Shown here: piece after piece, positions 32,471 through 40,987 of the stretch
Position numbering within the stretch: position 1 is the first letter of the stretch
Layout: each line of letters begins with the position of its first letter
NCBI RefSeq assembly: GCF_003024195.1
Contig: NZ_KZ679038.1
Span: 930,001 to 994,000, forward strand
Reading direction: 5' to 3'
DNA length: 64,000 nucleotides
Source of the DNA: Streptomyces dioscori
GTDB taxonomy: Bacteria > Actinomycetota > Actinomycetes > Streptomycetales > Streptomycetaceae
The notes under the pieces: generated by a model
The model's input: only the letters and a program-made list of their open reading frames with translations
What the model was told of the DNA's origin: nothing
Databases searched by the model: none
Position numbers and translations under genes: made by a program

Positions 32471-33271
32471 TCATCGTCTGAGTGCGTCCGCGTCGCCCAT
32501 GACGATCGCCGGCCGGCGCGCGGGGTCGACGGCGCGCAGCAGGGCCTTCATGTCGTCCTCGCGCAGGCTGACGCAGCCCTGGGTGGGGCCGCCATGGTCG
32601 ACATGCACCCAGATGCCGCCGCCCCGGCCCGCGCCGAGGGGCCGCGTCCAGTCCAGTGGTGAGGTGCCGGGCTCGCGGTTGTAGTCGATGGCGATCACAT
32701 GGTCGAAGGAGCCGGCCAGCGGCTCGCCCTCGAAGCCGGTTCCGTCCACGGAGAAGCCGCCGGAGTGGTCGTAGGGGAGACGGGTGCCGGGGTTGCCGCG
32801 CAGGCCGCCCGCGTCCGTGAGCGTGTACACGCCGATGGGTGAGCGGAGATCGCCGGCCACATGATGGTCGGTCCAGCCCTTGAAGGCGTTGTGCGCGGGC
32901 CAGACCGTCCCGGCGTGCCAGCCGGACGCCGTGCGTCTGTACAGCACCGCTGTGGACACGGCGGAGTTCCGCCCCCGGCCCGTGACCATGAGCACCTGAC
33001 TCGTCCTCGGCGGGATCTCGGCCGAGGTCCTGGGGCCCAGGCCCGGCAGTTGGCGCGGTGCCACGTCCAGGAAGATGCGGGGTGCGGGGGCGGGCTCGGC
33101 CCCGCCTGCCCTGGTCGGGTGCGCGCCCGGTGCGCGCTCCGTCGTCCTCGCCTCTCCGGCGCCGCAACCGGCGAGAAGAGCGAGAAGGAAGGCGAGAAGG
33201 AAGGCAGGGAGGAGGGCGACCGCCAGGCCGGCGGCGGGACGGCGTCCGGCGCCGCGTGTGCTCGTGATCAT
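32471..33271 (-). CDS. L,D-transpeptidase (YkuD-type) lipoprotein
   Basis: A 266-residue protein with a lipoprotein signal (hydrophobic LLPAFLLAFLLALLAGC; the cysteine is the lipid site). The C-terminal catalytic domain carries VHVDHGGPTQGCVSLREDD, with the nucleophile Cys at about residue 233 and conserved His at 223. Upstream are SPIGVYTLTDAGG and FDHVIAIDYNREPGT. By family knowledge these enzymes cross-link peptidoglycan via 3-3 bridges or attach proteins to it. The motif has TQGC where many family members have SHGC. Transcribed divergently from the xylanase gene. Confidence 0.88.
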   Translation of the reverse strand: MITSTRGAGRRPAAGLAVALLPAFLLAFLLALLAGCGAGEARTTERAPGAHPTRAGGAEPAPAPRIFLDVAPRQLPGLGPRTSAEIPPRTSQVLMVTGRGRNSAVSTAVLYRRTASGWHAGTVWPAHNAFKGWTDHHVAGDLRSPIGVYTLTDAGGLRGNPGTRLPYDHSGGFSVDGTGFEGEPLAGSFDHVIAIDYNREPGTSPLDWTRPLGAGRGGGIWVHVDHGGPTQGCVSLREDDMKALLRAVDPARRPAIVMGDADALRR

Positions 33272-33353
33272 GGGTCGACCCTGGCCGACACGTACGCGGA
33301 ACTGGTCAGGCGCGCGGGATCACTCACCCATCACGCTCGCACCTTCCCTCCTT

Positions 33354-33364
33354 CGAAACATTCG
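33354..33364. promoter_or_regulatory. Upstream near-copy of the xylanase palindrome
   Basis: CGAAACATTCG differs by one base from the CGAAACTTTCG palindrome at 33542. It lies 209 bp upstream of the xylanase start and 83 bp from the L,D-transpeptidase start in the 301-bp divergent gap. Confidence 0.45.
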
Positions 33365-33503
33365 GACTGTCTGACGATTATTCAGGGGAACATAGGCGGG
33401 GCATGCCGGTTGAGCAAGAGGATCGGGACGACACGTGGGGCGATCCCGCCAACTTGAGTCAACCGAAATACCGTGCGGCACAGCCCGTTGACGGCCCGTA
33501 TGA

Positions 33504-34958
<1,455 letters not shown>

Positions 34959-34969
34959 TGCGTGCGGTG

Positions 34970-35028
34970 CCGGTACGGCGGGTGTGGCGCGGCGGTTTTG
35001 GGCGCCGCGCCGCGCTCGCCGTACCGGC
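34970..35028 (+). terminator. Two-tier terminator after the xylanase gene
   Basis: GCCGGTACGGCG pairs with CGCCGTACCGGC (12 bp) and, after a small internal loop, GGCGCGGCG pairs with CGCCGCGCC (9 bp) around GTTTTGGG. It begins 12 bp after the stop codon. Confidence 0.85.
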
Positions 35029-35032
35029 TATC

Positions 35033-35102
35033 GACCACTGACCACTGACTACCGCCGACCGCCTGTCGCCCGTCGCCCGTCGCCCGTCGCCCGTCGCCCG
35101 TC
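35033..35102. repeat. Heptanucleotide tandem array, ten units
   Basis: From 35033 the sequence keeps a strict 7-bp period: GACCACT twice, GACTACC, GCCGACC, GCCTGTC, then GCCCGTC five times. It ends 39 bp before the F420-oxidoreductase start, over its likely promoter. Slipped-strand copy-number change is expected in such arrays. Confidence 0.8.
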
Positions 35103-35141
35103 GCCGGAATGTTCGGCGGGGGCGCGAGTGTTGCTCAGCGC

Positions 35142-35588
35142 ATGACTGATGACGCCGGTTCCGGCCAGGACGCACTGCTTCGGCTCCTCTCCGAGTACGA
35201 CGGCGGGGTGCTGACGACACTCAAGCGCGACGGACGCCCGCAACTGTCCAACGTCAACCACGCGTACTACCCCGCCGAGCGGATCGTGCGTGTCTCGCTC
35301 ACCGACGGCCGCGCCAAGACGCGCAATCTGCGCCGCGATCCCCGGGTCTCGTACCACGTGACCAGCGCGGACCGCTGGGCCTACACCGTCGCCGAGGGCA
35401 TCGCCGACCTCTCGCCCGTGGCCCGCGAGCCCGGCGACGAGACCGTGGAGGAGCTGATCCGGCTCTACCGGGACGTACAGGGCGAACATCCCGACTGGGA
35501 CGACTACCGGGCCGCCATGGTCCGCGACGGCCGGCTCGTCCTGCGGCTGCGCGTGGAGCGCGCGTACGGCATTCCGCTCGCCCGCTGA
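35142..35588 (+). CDS. PPOX-class F420-dependent oxidoreductase
   Basis: A 148-residue split-barrel flavin/deazaflavin protein from ATG 35142. Typical segments are LLSEYDGGVLTTLKRDGRPQ, VRVSLTDGRAKTRNLRRDPR, YTVAEGIADLSPVAREPGD and VRDGRLVLRLRVERAYG. Together they match the F420-binding PPOX group common in actinobacteria (Rv1155-like). Such enzymes reduce quinones, biliverdin or xenobiotics using F420H2. The substrate is unknown. The heptamer array lies in its promoter region and could change its expression. Confidence 0.9.
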   Translation: MTDDAGSGQDALLRLLSEYDGGVLTTLKRDGRPQLSNVNHAYYPAERIVRVSLTDGRAKTRNLRRDPRVSYHVTSADRWAYTVAEGIADLSPVAREPGDETVEELIRLYRDVQGEHPDWDDYRAAMVRDGRLVLRLRVERAYGIPLAR

Positions 35589-35670
35589 CCGGTTCCTCCG
35601 CCCGCCGACAACCCCTGTTTTTGGTCTGTACCTGACGATGGTCTGCCGCTAGGCTCTGCCTCGCACGGAG

Positions 35671-35686
35671 ATGAGAGCGCTCTCAT
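35671..35686. promoter_or_regulatory. Perfect 16-bp palindrome, LacI-type operator
   Basis: ATGAGAGCGCTCTCAT is fully palindromic. The core TGAGAGCGCTCTCA differs at two symmetric positions from the established CebR (cellobiose repressor) box TGGGAGCGCTCCCA. It lies 51 bp upstream of the protease start. Confidence 0.75.
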
Positions 35687-35736
35687 AGTTCAGCTGTTCC
35701 GCCCCCACCTTGCTGGAACAACGAAGGGCCATCGCC

Positions 35737-36915
35737 TTGAGACGCACCACGACCCTGAGCACCTGTCTGGCCTCCCTCCTCCTGATCGGCTCCTGGGCAG
35801 CCGTCGGCACCGGCTCCGCCTCGGCCGCCGCCGCCCCCGAAGCCGCCCCCACCTCCGCTTCGAAAGCTCCCGCTTCCAACGCCCTCATCGACGCCATGCG
35901 CCGGGACTTCGGACTGACGAAGGCCGGCGCGGAGGCTCGTCTCGCCGCCGAGAAGAAGGCGACCGCCACCGAACCGAAGGCCGAGCGCGCGGCCGGTGCC
36001 GCGTACGGCGGCTCCTGGTTCGACGCCGACAGCGGGAAGTTGACCGTCGCCGTCAAGGACGGCGCGTCCGCCGCCACGCTCGCCGCCGTGCGGGAGACCG
36101 GGGCGAGTGTCCGCACCGTCAAGTACAGCGCGCGGCAGCTCGACGCGGCCAAGGCGCGCATCGACAAGCTGACCGCACCCGACGGCGTCAGCAACTGGTA
36201 CGTCGACGCGGAGTCCAGCTCGGTCGTCGTGGGCGTGGTCGGCGCGCAGCGAGCTGACAACGATGTCCGGGCGTTCCTCGCGAAGGCGCGGGCCGGCGGT
36301 TCGGTCGCCGTCACCGTCGAGGAGACCGCGGCGGCGCCCGAGACGTTCGCGGCCGGGACCGTCGGCGGTGACCCCTTCTACACCGGCAACGTCCGCTGCT
36401 CCATCGGCTTCTCGGTGCACGGCGGTTTCGTCACCGCCGGGCACTGCGGTGGGGCCGGGCAGGGTGTCAGTGGCTGGGACCGCTCCTACATAGGCAACAT
36501 CCAGGGGTCGTCGTTCCCCGAGAACGACTACGCGTGGGTGAACGTCGGCAGCGGGTGGTGGACGGTGCCCGTCGTACTCGGCTGGGGCACCGTGTCCGAC
36601 CAGCTCGTGCGGGGGTCCAACGAAGCGCCGGTCGGGGCGTCCATCTGCCGGTCGGGGTCCACCACGCACTGGCACTGCGGGAATGTGCTGGCGAAGAACG
36701 AGACGGTCAACTACAGCCAGGGTGCTGTGCGTCAGATGACCAAGACGAGTGTCTGCGCCGAGCCCGGTGACTCGGGTGGGTCGTTCATCAGCGGTGACCA
36801 GGCGCAGGGGGTCACTTCTGGTGGGTGGGGGAACTGCTCCACCGGTGGTGAGACCTGGTACCAGCCGATCAACGAGATTCTGAATCGGTATGGGTTGACG
36901 TTGCACACGGCGTGA
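35737..36915 (+). CDS. Secreted S1 protease, streptogrisin/alpha-lytic type preproenzyme
   Basis: A 392-residue preproprotease. TTG 35737 is chosen because RRTTTLSTCLASLLLIGSW then forms the signal peptide and AAGGGCC precedes it; the next possible start upstream would spoil the signal. Residues about 45-200 are the pro-region. The mature enzyme begins near FAAGTVGGDP. Catalytic residues are His236 (TAGHCGG), Asp264 (ENDYAWV) and Ser346 (GDSGGSF). Three cysteine pairs are evident. The pro-region folds the protease and is then cleaved. A 16-bp LacI-type palindrome upstream suggests carbon-source repression, unusual for a protease. Confidence 0.94.
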   Translation: MRRTTTLSTCLASLLLIGSWAAVGTGSASAAAAPEAAPTSASKAPASNALIDAMRRDFGLTKAGAEARLAAEKKATATEPKAERAAGAAYGGSWFDADSGKLTVAVKDGASAATLAAVRETGASVRTVKYSARQLDAAKARIDKLTAPDGVSNWYVDAESSSVVVGVVGAQRADNDVRAFLAKARAGGSVAVTVEETAAAPETFAAGTVGGDPFYTGNVRCSIGFSVHGGFVTAGHCGGAGQGVSGWDRSYIGNIQGSSFPENDYAWVNVGSGWWTVPVVLGWGTVSDQLVRGSNEAPVGASICRSGSTTHWHCGNVLAKNETVNYSQGAVRQMTKTSVCAEPGDSGGSFISGDQAQGVTSGGWGNCSTGGETWYQPINEILNRYGLTLHTA

Positions 36916-37423
36916 TGTTTGCGCGGGTTTGTCGGTCGGGCTCCGTCGCCGGGAGGTGGCGGGGTCCGGCCTTGCGTTTGCGCTCCGCTTGGGGGTGCCG
37001 TGTGCGAGTGCGGGTCGGTGGGGGCTGGTTGCGCAGTTCCCCGCGCCCCTAGAGGGGTGGCCGTTGCACGTCGGGTGACGGTCCGTGGGGGTTGCTCGCG
37101 CCGTTCCCCGCGCCCCTAGAGGGGTGGCCGCCGGATGTCGGGTGACGGTCCGTGGGGGTTGCTCGCGCCGTTCCCCGCGCCCCTAGAGGGGTGGCCGTCG
37201 GACGTCGGGTGACGGTCTGTGGGGGTTGCTCGCGCCGTTCCCCGCGCCCCTTGCGGGGGCGGGGGTGGGTGTTGTGGGTTCATCGGGTGTTCATCGCGGT
37301 TGTCGCTCACGTCGGTTCGGTGCGTGGGGTGGGGGCCTACGCTCGTCGGCGGCACTCCGCGGGGTCGGTTCGCTGTCAGGCCGCCGGCCGCGCCGCCCGT
37401 CCACACGGAAGGTTTCCTCGCAC
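36916..37423. other. Gene-free region filled mainly by tandem copies of the dispersed element
   Basis: About half of this 508-bp gap is the 67-bp tandem array at 37007-37262. The remaining 160 bp before the mannosidase hold no convincing ORF or terminator. Confidence 0.6.
37007..37262. repeat. Tandem array of the dispersed element, 67-bp period
   Basis: Units start at about 37007 (diverged 5' part), 37074, 37141 and 37208. Each contains GTTGCTCGCGCCGTTCCCCG followed by CGCCCCT, and the second and third are almost identical over 67 bp. The last unit ends CGCGCCCCTTGCGGGGGC. This is the only tandemly amplified copy of the element in the window. Confidence 0.85.
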
Positions 37424-39877
37424 ATGGTCCTCAGATCCATCGCCGGGTCGCGGAGGTTCGGCAGGAGAGCCGCCGCTCTCGCGCTGACCACCGCGCTCGC
37501 CGCCGCACTCCCGGGTCCGGTCTCCTCCGCGGCCGACGCCGCCACGGCCGCCGCACCGGCGCGTCCCACCGCGTACGTCGATCCGCTGATCGGTACGGCC
37601 AACGGAGGCAACACCTACCCGGGCGCCAACCTCCCGTACGGCATGATCGGTTGGTCGCCCACCAGTACCAGGGGTGACCAGACCAGTACGGGCGCGGCCA
37701 ACGGCTACGAGTACGGGGCGACCCGGCTGCGCGGGCTGAGCCTCACGCATGTGAACGGCGCGGGCTGCAACCCGGGCGCCGCCGGCGACGTACCGATCAT
37801 GCCGTTCGTCGGAGACGTCACCTCGTCGCCCTCGGCGGACACCACGGACGCCGTGTACGCGGCGAACTTCTCGCACGCCGACGAGCGGGCCGTGCCCGGC
37901 CGTTACTCCGTCGGGCTCGACTCCGGCGCCCGCGCCGACCTCGCGGTGTCGCAGCGGGCCGGTGTCGCCGACTTCACGTTCCCCGCCGACAAGCCCGCCA
38001 ACCTGCTCTTCCGGGTCTCCAACTCGCTCAACGGGAGCGAGGACGCGGAGGTGAGGATCGACCAGGCCCGTCGCAAGGTGACCGGGTCGGTGCTCACGGG
38101 CGCGTTCTGCGGACGGCGTGCCAACGGCGGTGTCAACAACCGCAAGAGCTACTACCGGCTCTACTTCAGCGCCTCCTTCGACCGCGCTTTCTCCTCCACG
38201 GGTACGTGGAAGGACGGCACCCTCTCCCCCGGTTCCACCACGGGCGGTGGCGGCGAGGGCTACGCCACGGGCGCCGACCGCGCGGGCCGCGGCTCGGGCG
38301 GTTACGTCGGCTTCGACACCGGGTCCGACAACGATGTCCACATGCGGCTCGGCATCTCGTACGTGAGTCTCGCGGGAGCCGAGGAGAACCTGCGTGAAGA
38401 GATAGCGCCGCGGGCGAGCGTCGAGAAGGTGGCGGAGGCCGGGAGCCGGGCCTGGGACCGTGAACTGCGTTCCGTGCGGGTCGGCGGAGGCAGTGATGCC
38501 CAGCGGACCGCCTTCTACACCGCGCTCTACCACTCCCTCCAGCAGCCCAATCTGGTGAGTGACCGCGACGGCCGCTATCCCGGCATGGACGGGAAAGCTC
38601 ATCGGATCGAGCGCGGTCAGGGGGCTCAGTACAGCAACTTCTCGGGCTGGGACCAGTACCGGGCGCAGATCCAGCTGCTCGCGCTGCTCAAGCCGCGTGT
38701 CGCCGGGGACTTCGCCCAGTCGCTCTACAACTTCGCCGAGCAGAACGGCGGGGTCTGGGACCGGTGGGTGCACATCAACGGCCCCACCCATGTCATGACC
38801 GGTGACCCGACGGCGGCCACGCTCGCCACCTTCTACGCCATGGGTGTCCGCAACTTCGACTACCGCGGCGCCTTCGACTCGCTGGCGAAGCAGGCCACCG
38901 TGCCGCACCCGGACGGGCTCTCCGACGCGGGCTGCCCCGGTCAGTGCACCGGCCAACGGCCCAACCTGGCCCAGTACATGACCTCCGGGTACGCCGCTCA
39001 GGACGTCTGCCACTGCTGGGGCGGTGCCGCCGAGACGCTGGAGGACTCGGTCGCCGACGACGCGCTCGGCCGCTGGGCGAAGCTGCTGGGCCGTGACGAG
39101 CAGGCCGCCCACTTCGCCGACCGGGGCGGCTGGTGGCGCAACGTCTACAACCCCGCCGCGACGGACGGGGCGGGCACCGACGGCTACATCCAGGCGCGCA
39201 ACCTGGACGGGTCGTGGGTCACGCCGTTCAGTCCCGGCAGCGACCGCGGGTTCGCCCAGGGCACGAGTGCCACGTACACCTGGATGGTGCCGCAGGACGT
39301 GCAGGGGCTCGCCGAGGCCATGGGCGGGCGTGAGGTCGCGGCGCATCGGCTCGACGGTTTCTTCCACAAGGCCGACGGGTCCTGGTCGGTGAAGGGCGGC
39401 GACGCGCTGCGCTACGACCCGACCAACGAGCCCGGCATCCACGCCCCCTGGCTCTACAACGCGCTCGGCCAGCCGTGGAAGACCCAGGCGACCGTCCGGC
39501 AGATCGTCGACACCGTCTACGGCACGGGTCCCACGGGACTGCCCGGCAACGACGACCTCGGCACCATGTCCGCCTGGTACGTCTTCTCGGTCCTCGGCAT
39601 CTACCCGCAGACGCCCGGCAGCGCCGATCTGCTGCTCGGCGCGCCGCTGTTCCCGCATGCCGTGATCGACCGGCCCGGGCGGACCGACATCGTCATCGAC
39701 GCGCCCGCGGCCGACGCCACGCACGCGTATGTGGGCGGCGTGCGGCTCAACGGCCGTACGCACGACCGGTCCTGGACCGACGGCGGCCTGTTGCGGACGG
39801 GGGGCACGCTCAAGGTCACTCTGGCCACGGAGCCGAACACCACGTGGGCGACCGCGCCCGCCGGACTGCCCCGCTGA
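37424..39877 (+). CDS. Secreted GH92 alpha-1,2-mannosidase
   Basis: An 817-residue secreted enzyme with a signal peptide (RRAAALALTTALAAALPG to SSAADA). The N-terminal beta domain starts YVDPLIGTANGGNTYPGANL and PYGMIGWSPTS, as in GH92. The catalytic barrel includes YSNFSGWDQYRAQIQLLALL, WVHINGPTHVMTGDPTAA, YDPTNEPGIHAPWLYNALG and GNDDLGTMSAWYVFSVLGIY, the most conserved GH92 blocks with the catalytic acids. The family are Ca2+-dependent exo-alpha-mannosidases, so fungal or yeast mannoprotein glycans are plausible substrates. A 19-bp stem terminator follows. Confidence 0.95.
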   Translation: MVLRSIAGSRRFGRRAAALALTTALAAALPGPVSSAADAATAAAPARPTAYVDPLIGTANGGNTYPGANLPYGMIGWSPTSTRGDQTSTGAANGYEYGATRLRGLSLTHVNGAGCNPGAAGDVPIMPFVGDVTSSPSADTTDAVYAANFSHADERAVPGRYSVGLDSGARADLAVSQRAGVADFTFPADKPANLLFRVSNSLNGSEDAEVRIDQARRKVTGSVLTGAFCGRRANGGVNNRKSYYRLYFSASFDRAFSSTGTWKDGTLSPGSTTGGGGEGYATGADRAGRGSGGYVGFDTGSDNDVHMRLGISYVSLAGAEENLREEIAPRASVEKVAEAGSRAWDRELRSVRVGGGSDAQRTAFYTALYHSLQQPNLVSDRDGRYPGMDGKAHRIERGQGAQYSNFSGWDQYRAQIQLLALLKPRVAGDFAQSLYNFAEQNGGVWDRWVHINGPTHVMTGDPTAATLATFYAMGVRNFDYRGAFDSLAKQATVPHPDGLSDAGCPGQCTGQRPNLAQYMTSGYAAQDVCHCWGGAAETLEDSVADDALGRWAKLLGRDEQAAHFADRGGWWRNVYNPAATDGAGTDGYIQARNLDGSWVTPFSPGSDRGFAQGTSATYTWMVPQDVQGLAEAMGGREVAAHRLDGFFHKADGSWSVKGGDALRYDPTNEPGIHAPWLYNALGQPWKTQATVRQIVDTVYGTGPTGLPGNDDLGTMSAWYVFSVLGIYPQTPGSADLLLGAPLFPHAVIDRPGRTDIVIDAPAADATHAYVGGVRLNGRTHDRSWTDGGLLRTGGTLKVTLATEPNTTWATAPAGLPR

Positions 39878-39892
39878 TCAGCCGCTGAACAT

Positions 39893-39935
39893 GGGTGTGG
39901 CCCCGGATCCGGATGACGGATTCGGGGCCACACCC
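39893..39935. terminator. Long bidirectional terminator after the mannosidase gene
   Basis: GGGTGTGGCCCCGGATCCG pairs with CGGATTCGGGGCCACACCC, 19 bp with one G-T pair and a 5-nt loop, between two convergent stop codons. Confidence 0.85.
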
Positions 39936-39940
39936 GTGTT

Positions 39941-39979
39941 CGCTTCCCGTGGTCGCTTCCCGTGGTCGTTTCCCGTGGT
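39941..39979. repeat. Three tandem 13-bp repeats
   Basis: CGCTTCCCGTGGT occurs twice and CGTTTCCCGTGGT once, without gaps, filling the space between the terminator and the DUF1206 stop codon. Confidence 0.75.
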
Positions 39980-39982
39980 CGG

Positions 39983-40813
39983 TCAGACCTTGCGGTACCT
40001 GGCCATGGCGAACGAGAACACGCCGAAGAGCATCAGGCCGACGGCTATCAGCACCAGCAGCCACGGCCCGGCCGGGGTCTCGGTGAACGAGCGCAGGGTG
40101 TCGTCCATGCCCTTGGCCTTGTCCGGCTCGTAGTCATAGGCCGCGCGGACCGCGAAGCCTCCGGCCACGGCGAACACCAGACCGCGGGCCACACCGCCGC
40201 CGACACCGGTCACGTCGACCGCCTGGCGCACCTTGCGTGACATCTCACCGAGCCTCATGTGCTTGTGGTACTTGCGGCGGATGGCCTGCACGGCCATCCA
40301 GACGCCCGCGCAGCCGATCACCACGCCCGCCACACCCACGAGCCACTGCCCGGCGGGCAGCTCCATGGCCTTGGCCGTGGCGTCCCGGGACTTGCCGTCA
40401 CTGGAACCGCTGCCGCCGGCGCCCGCGGCGAAGGAGATCACGGAGTAGGCGACGAAGCCGTAGAACACGGCTCGTGCCCCCGACGCGACCCTCTTCTTCG
40501 CCTTGTTGCCGTCGGGGCCCGCGGCGCCGAAGACCGCTTCGGAGAGCCGCCACAGCGCCATGCCGACCAGTCCGACGGCCAGCGCCCAGAGCACGACCTC
40601 TCCGAAGGGCTTGCTCGCGACCTCCTGGAGCGCACCACCCTGGTCCGCCTGCTTTCCGCTGCCGCCGAAGGCGATCTGCAGTGCCAGCAGACCCACCAAC
40701 AAGTAGATGACACCGCGCGCGGTGAAACCCGCCCGCGCCGCCCCCTCGATGGCCGGGGCCGCCTTGCGCTTCCCGGCCTGACTGCCTCGTGTCAACGTGC
40801 TTGCGTTCATCAT
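39983..40813 (-). CDS. DUF1206 six-TM membrane protein
   Basis: A 276-residue protein built of three repeats of about 75 residues, each with two membrane helices: FTARGVIYLLVGLLALQIAF, GARAVFYGFVAYSVISFAAG and VARGLVFAVAGGFAVRAAY are the first helices of each. This is the DUF1206 layout. ATG 40813 follows GGGAGGC closely; the adjacent ATG 40810 has better spacing. Function is unknown. It is divergent from the receiver-flavoprotein gene across 174 bp, so coordinated regulation is possible. Confidence 0.88.
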   Translation of the reverse strand: MMNASTLTRGSQAGKRKAAPAIEGAARAGFTARGVIYLLVGLLALQIAFGGSGKQADQGGALQEVASKPFGEVVLWALAVGLVGMALWRLSEAVFGAAGPDGNKAKKRVASGARAVFYGFVAYSVISFAAGAGGSGSSDGKSRDATAKAMELPAGQWLVGVAGVVIGCAGVWMAVQAIRRKYHKHMRLGEMSRKVRQAVDVTGVGGGVARGLVFAVAGGFAVRAAYDYEPDKAKGMDDTLRSFTETPAGPWLLVLIAVGLMLFGVFSFAMARYRKV

Positions 40814-40987
40814 TGCCTCCCGTCTCCGGTTGCCCCGGGTCGGCCGTACGACACCCGGCGGGCCCGGCCGGGCGGTACGTCCCTTTTCCGAAGCAGATCG
40901 GGGGGATCGAACATACGATGGGCGTGCAACTGGAAGGGCGTCGTGCGCATCCACGCGAGGACGCCGACCTCTCGGGGTGGGAGACGA

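Noticed and set aside
35033..35102. CRISPR or coding repeat
   Set aside because: A strict 7-bp period gives no open reading frame of useful length and no spacers.
37007..37262. CRISPR array
   Set aside because: Units are directly adjacent without unique spacers, and the repeat is a known dispersed palindrome; no cas genes are present.
37376..39763. A 795-codon minus-strand frame
   Set aside because: Antisense to the GH92 enzyme, which has complete family motifs and a signal peptide.
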